In this document: piece after piece, positions 33,115 to 36,297 of the stretch | Position numbering within the stretch: position 1 is the stretch's first letter | Layout: each line of letters begins with the position of its first letter | Assembly: GCA_028875055.1 (NCBI GenBank) | Contig: JAPPGG010000012.1 | Coordinates: 1 to 36,297 of the forward strand | Direction: 5' to 3' | Source: Chloroflexota bacterium | GTDB taxonomy: Bacteria > Chloroflexota > Dehalococcoidia > Lucifugimonadales > UBA3495 | DNA: 36,297 nt | Notes under the pieces: generated by a model | The model's database searches: none | The model's input: the letters and a program-made list of their open reading frames with translations, nothing else | What the model was told of the DNA's origin: nothing | Program-made: the position numbers and the translations under genes

Positions 33115-33354
33115 TTATGATGATGCCTTGGCAGGCTTGTTATTGGCATCTTCCTTAGCCTTCATTGCAGCTTGAAGGACTGGCAGCAGGATTTCGGCGG
33201 CGTGTTCAATGATTACTCCGTTGGGCTGGGTTTCTTCCATATCGAAGAATACCGTAACGTTTTCAGCGACGTCGTACCCAACGGGTGTAGACAAGCCGTT
33301 GCCTAACCATAAAGTATCGGATTCTTCGTGATAGTCTATTTCCAGCTTTCTCAT
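33115..33354 (-). CDS. DUF2283 (YuzE-like) small protein
   Basis: The 79-aa protein has the short DUF2283 pattern: MRKLEIDYHEESDTLWLGNG, followed by VFFDMEETQPNGVIIEHAAEIL, ending in a Lys/Ala-rich tail. DUF2283 proteins are commonly found next to DUF4258-type genes in toxin-antitoxin-like pairs; the molecular function is unknown. ATG 33354 is chosen because it overlaps the upstream stop as ATGA, with GGTGAG 6 nt before it. An alternative ATG at 33369 would add five residues. Confidence 0.75.
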   Translation of the reverse strand: MRKLEIDYHEESDTLWLGNGLSTPVGYDVAENVTVFFDMEETQPNGVIIEHAAEILLPVLQAAMKAKEDANNKPAKASS

Positions 33355-33602
33355 TGTGGTCTCACCCATCTCTTTAGTGCCCTGCCATCGATAAACCGGT
33401 TGAAGAGTTTTCCGTCTTCAAAAATGACCCTGATCCATTTGTCGGCTTCTTTAATGTAACCGTAGTAACGTATTCTACCATCGGGTTGAGTTTCGGTGTG
33501 CCAGGGATTTGCTAACACTCTGATTACCCATTCCTCAGCTACTTCAGGGTGCTTGAACTTTGCTCTCAGTTCAAAGTAATCGGTTGTTTCCAGATCCGCC
33601 AT
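33351..33602 (-). CDS. Small DUF4258-like protein, partner of the DUF2283 gene
   Basis: The 83-aa protein reads MADLETTDYFELRAKFKHPE at its start and later carries WVIRVLANPWHTETQPDGRI and YYGYIKEADKWIRVIFED. Spacing of a helical first half and a beta-rich second half resembles DUF4258/RelE-like small proteins; the assignment is tentative. The ATG lies 5 nt after the CoA-transferase stop, and its own stop overlaps the next start (ATGA), so three genes are translationally linked. It could be the toxin-like member of a two-gene module, or a small metabolic-neighbour protein of unknown role. Confidence 0.65.
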   Translation of the reverse strand: MADLETTDYFELRAKFKHPEVAEEWVIRVLANPWHTETQPDGRIRYYGYIKEADKWIRVIFEDGKLFNRFIDGRALKRWVRPQ

Positions 33603-33607
33603 ATCGC

Positions 33608-34831
33608 TTACACCGCCCCTTCCTCCTCCAATTCTGCCAGGTCTTCCGGGGTCAGGCCGCCCAGGGTGCACAGGACCTCGCGGTTGTGCTGGCCGAGTTG
33701 CGGGGCAGTTTCCGGCTCGACTGTGGCGCAGTCGAGGAGGCGGACAGGGGTGCGGAGGGAGCGGAAGGCGCCGCCGGCAGTGTCGCCGGTTTCCACGAAC
33801 ATGTTCCGGGCTTCAAGCTGGGGGCAACGGGATAGATCTTCGGTGTTCTGGGTTACGCCCATAGAGAAGCCCAGTTCGGTGATTTTTCCGGCCACTTCCC
33901 ACTTGGGGAGATGCTGAGACCATTCTTCCAGGGCGGGAATTACATTCTCAACGATGAAATTGCCGTCGGCCGGGGCCAGGTAGTCGGGGTTGTCGGCGAG
34001 GTCGTCGCGGCCCACCAGTTTCCACAGGTTTTGCCAGCGTTCAGGAACCCGGGCGCCGGCCATGATCACGTACCCGTCGCCGGCGCGGAAGGTAATTCCG
34101 GCGTTGGCCAGCCTGCTCCAGTCACGGGTGAACAAATCGCCGCTGGCTTCGTAGCCGTACATGTTGCTGAGGGTGTGGAGGACCATGCACTCGTACATGG
34201 CCATGTCCACGTGCTGGCCCTGCCCTGTCTGATCCCGGCTGCGCAGGGCGAGTACGATGCCCAGGGCCGACCAGACCCCGGGGATGGAGTCTCCGATGTT
34301 GTCGCCGACGCTCTGGGGCGGGCGGCCCGGTTCGCCAGTCAGTTCCATCCAGCCAGCCATACCCTGGATGGCCAGGTTATTGGCGGGCCAGTCGGAGTAT
34401 GGGCCTCGCAGGTCGTCGCTGTCGCCGTAGCCGGTGATGCTGGCGTAGATGAGGCCGGGATTAAGCTCCCGAAGGTGATCGTAGCCCAGGCCCAGGCGGC
34501 GAAAGGCTCCGGGACCCCAGTTATCCAGCAGCACGTCGGACACCTTGACCATTTCCTCGAAGGCGGCCTTGCAGCGGGGGTTGCGCAGATCCAGGGTGAC
34601 GCTTTTCTTGTTGCGGTTGAGGCCGATGTAACGGGAGCTTATGCGCTGGCCATCCTCCTTGGTGACGTAGGGTCCCCGGCCTCTAACCAGGTCTCCGGTG
34701 CGGGGCCGTTCAATCTTGATGACCTCGGCCCCCATATCGGCCAGGATCTGGGAGCAAAAGGGGCCGGCGACGATGTGGGTGGCGTCGAGGACGCGGACGC
34801 CGGTGAGGGGGAGGGGGTGCTGATCGGGCAT
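33608..34831 (-). CDS. CaiB/BaiF (family III) CoA-transferase
   Basis: This 407-aa enzyme transfers CoA between carboxylic acids through an aspartyl-CoA thioester. Family marks are GVRVLDATHIVAGPFCSQILADMGAEVIKIE at the N-terminus, NRNKKSVTLDLRNP, and the catalytic Asp in VGDNIGDSIPG (D181 by alignment with the family's IGD). These are followed by LRSRDQTGQGQHVDMAMYE. Length is normal for formyl-CoA transferase relatives. The ATG start has GGAGG about 6 nt upstream. Two small genes follow at 5-nt spacing and a 4-nt overlap. The CoA donor and acceptor cannot be predicted; such genes are frequently amplified in SAR202-like genomes that degrade recalcitrant organic matter (context inference). 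Confidence 0.92.
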   Translation of the reverse strand: MPDQHPLPLTGVRVLDATHIVAGPFCSQILADMGAEVIKIERPRTGDLVRGRGPYVTKEDGQRISSRYIGLNRNKKSVTLDLRNPRCKAAFEEMVKVSDVLLDNWGPGAFRRLGLGYDHLRELNPGLIYASITGYGDSDDLRGPYSDWPANNLAIQGMAGWMELTGEPGRPPQSVGDNIGDSIPGVWSALGIVLALRSRDQTGQGQHVDMAMYECMVLHTLSNMYGYEASGDLFTRDWSRLANAGITFRAGDGYVIMAGARVPERWQNLWKLVGRDDLADNPDYLAPADGNFIVENVIPALEEWSQHLPKWEVAGKITELGFSMGVTQNTEDLSRCPQLEARNMFVETGDTAGGAFRSLRTPVRLLDCATVEPETAPQLGQHNREVLCTLGGLTPEDLAELEEEGAV

Positions 34832-34973
34832 GGGTGGCCTCCGGTTGGCAAGGATTCAATAAAGAATTCAAGAGATGCTCAGGGTGATTTTGCCTGGCGG
34901 GGTTGCTGTAAAGAGATTATCGCTTGGGTGGCCGGAAATCAAAGTCCTAGCTGCAGACTCTCGGAGAAATATT

Positions 34974-34998
34974 CAGGGCGGGTCTGAAACCCGCCCTG
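34974..34998. repeat. GGGCGGGT-type palindrome, copy 4, likely terminator of the LLM gene
   Basis: CAGGGCGGGT (34974-34983) and ACCCGCCCTG (34989-34998) form a perfect 10-bp stem with loop CTGAA. It lies 25 nt past the stop of the luciferase-like gene and upstream of the CoA-transferase gene. No T-tract is adjacent, so termination would be factor-assisted or the element serves as an mRNA 3' end barrier. Confidence 0.6.
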
Positions 34999-35023
34999 GC
35001 AGTGACCGAATTTGGCGGAGGTC

Positions 35024-36157
35024 CTAGGTGGCGGTTACATCGGAGGGAGTGGCGCCGAAGCGGGCTGCCTGCAGCTGTTCCGAAGTGGCCGGCGGGGTTT
35101 CGGCCAGCTCGTCGGCCAAACCGGCTGGCGGCTCGACGTCCTTCAGGGCTGGAATTACCTCTTCACCCATGAGGCGGATGGAGCGCATGATCTTCTCGTG
35201 TTCCAGGCCGCCGAACATCATCCAGTTGCTTACGTTGGTTACGCCCAGCTCGGCGGCGGCGGAAAATTTCTTGATAACCGAGTCGGGGCTGCCGAAGTAG
35301 AGGCGCTCCATGAAGCCGTCGTCGTCCAGTTCGCCCTCGTAGGGGCCAACCTGGACCCGACCGTTCACAACCTCCAGGCGGTTGAGAGCGCGGCCGGCCC
35401 GGTTCTGCCAGCGCGCGTAGGGCAGCTGCTTGCGGGCTTCATCGTCGGTTTCCGCAACGTGGGTAATGGACTGCAGGCCCAGTTCCAGGCCGTGGTAGGA
35501 CTTGCCCAGGTTCTTGCGGGCGTGGATCAGGGAAGCGTAGTGAGTTTTGACCCCGGCGCCGCCCAGCAGTCCGGTGGTCAGTGGCATCATATCCCATTGG
35601 GCCGCCATATTCATGGACTCGACGCTGGTGCCCGCGATCCAGAAGGGCGGATGGGGCTTCTGCAGCGGCTTGGGCCACACCGTAGTGGCGTTGGGCACCT
35701 TGATGAACTCGCCGTCGTAGGTAAAGGACTCGTCCTGGGTCCAGGCTTTCACCAGCACGTCCATGCTTTCGTTAAACTTCTGGCGAGAGTCCTCCAGGGT
35801 TACGCCGAAGCGGGACATCTCGTGGGGCTGATAGCCGCGGCCAACACCGCAGATGAACCGCCCATCGATGAGGTTGTCAAGGACGGCAACCTCTTCGGCC
35901 AGGCGCAGGACGTCCCAGATAGGCACTACGATGATGCCGGTGGCTATCTGCAGTCTCTTGGTCCGCTGCCCGATGTAGAGGGCCTGCATAAGAGGGGCGG
36001 GGGAGTTGCCGTAGTTGGAGAAATGGTGCTCGGCAATGAGGCAGTATTCGAAGCCCATTTCTTCCGAGTACTGAATCTGCTCCACGCCTTCCTCGAACAG
36101 GGTTTTCCAGTTGCGCAAATTGGGGTTGGGCCATTCATAGAAGAGGCCAAACTTCAT
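35024..36157 (-). CDS. Luciferase-like (LLM class) flavin-dependent monooxygenase
   Basis: The 377-aa protein has the TIM-barrel LLM fold of bacterial-luciferase-type flavin monooxygenases and F420-dependent relatives. It shows MKFGLFYEWPNP, MGFEYCLIAEHHFSNYG with the conserved EHH, LQIATGIIVVPIWDVLRLAEEVAVLDNLIDGRFICGVGRGY (typical of the flavin/F420 phosphate-binding region), and PKPLQKPHPPFWIAG. Cofactor (FMN or F420) and substrate are not decided by the sequence. The ATG start has AAGGAG about 9 nt upstream. It is likely the first gene of its own unit behind the promoter at 36198-36227, ending before the palindrome at 34974. Confidence 0.9.
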   Translation of the reverse strand: MKFGLFYEWPNPNLRNWKTLFEEGVEQIQYSEEMGFEYCLIAEHHFSNYGNSPAPLMQALYIGQRTKRLQIATGIIVVPIWDVLRLAEEVAVLDNLIDGRFICGVGRGYQPHEMSRFGVTLEDSRQKFNESMDVLVKAWTQDESFTYDGEFIKVPNATTVWPKPLQKPHPPFWIAGTSVESMNMAAQWDMMPLTTGLLGGAGVKTHYASLIHARKNLGKSYHGLELGLQSITHVAETDDEARKQLPYARWQNRAGRALNRLEVVNGRVQVGPYEGELDDDGFMERLYFGSPDSVIKKFSAAAELGVTNVSNWMMFGGLEHEKIMRSIRLMGEEVIPALKDVEPPAGLADELAETPPATSEQLQAARFGATPSDVTAT

Positions 36158-36197
36158 AAGGGAAGACTCCTTGACCGGTTGCTGAATAACGCAGGGG

Positions 36198-36227
36198 AGT
36201 TTAACGATTAGAAGGGTTTGCAGTCAA
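36198..36227 (-). promoter_or_regulatory. Candidate promoter for the LLM monooxygenase gene
   Basis: On the minus strand TTGACT (36222-36227) and TAAACT (36198-36203) are separated by 18 nt, about 40 nt upstream of the ATG. Both hexamers match the sigma70 consensus at four or five positions. Confidence 0.45.
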
Positions 36228-36297
36228 ATGGAGCGGCCCTGTCGGGTGTCCGTCAGAAAATTGGGGACTATTTGGGGCGGCTAATGGGTGCCCGACG

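Overview
The window is about 36 kb of GC-rich bacterial chromosome. Apart from one clearly AT-richer patch (about 4.9-8.5 kb), it reads as ordinary housekeeping and accessory metabolism. The gene mix fits an environmental, probably monoderm bacterium of the Chloroflexota (SAR202/Dehalococcoidia-like): a two-subunit 2-oxoacid:ferredoxin oxidoreductase, a luciferase-like monooxygenase, a CaiB/BaiF CoA-transferase, a VOC-fold protein, dienelactone hydrolase with a maleylacetate-reductase-like enzyme, and a free-standing Pgi of the Tal-Pgi type. This placement is inference from gene content only. No rRNA, tRNA or CRISPR array was found.

Layout, left to right. 0.6-3.4 kb: korA-korB (+). 3.5-4.8 kb: a double-domain VOC protein (-). 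4.9-8.5 kb: an AT-richer two-gene unit (-), a SNF2/RapA-type helicase behind an unrecognised Trp-rich 261-aa protein. 8.7-11 kb: dienelactone hydrolase and an iron-ADH-fold maleylacetate-reductase-like enzyme (-). 11.2-14.7 kb: an acetolactate-synthase-like ThDP enzyme behind a very good sigma70-type promoter, then argS (+). 15.5-19.3 kb: a heterodimeric ABC exporter (+). 19.4-20.3 kb: an alpha/beta hydrolase (-). 21.0-25.1 kb: pgi-gnd-zwf (+), giving glucose-6-phosphate oxidation and NADPH.

25.3-27.3 kb holds the most striking content: two tandem paralogous membrane-associated TlpA/ResA-like thioredoxin-fold genes, each interrupted by an in-frame UGA exactly at the first position of the CxxC active site (U-G-Q-C and U-P-V-C). 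Each UGA is followed at identical spacing by a perfect 6-bp hairpin with an AGUU(G/A) loop. The two hairpins differ by a compensatory base-pair change. This is what selenocysteine insertion would look like. UGA is used as an ordinary stop by neighbouring genes, so recoding is local. Between the two genes lies a 146-bp MITE-like element with terminal inverted repeats and an 8-bp flanking duplication.

27.7-36.2 kb, all (-): a UvrD/PcrA helicase with a possibly leaderless promoter, a TTC38-like TPR protein, a zinc alcohol dehydrogenase, a CaiB/BaiF CoA-transferase translationally coupled to a small gene pair (a DUF4258-like protein and a DUF2283 protein), and a luciferase-like monooxygenase. Four copies of a GGGCGGGT/ACCCGCCC palindrome recur in intergenic gaps, three of them at gene 3' ends, and several short dispersed repeats occur between genes.
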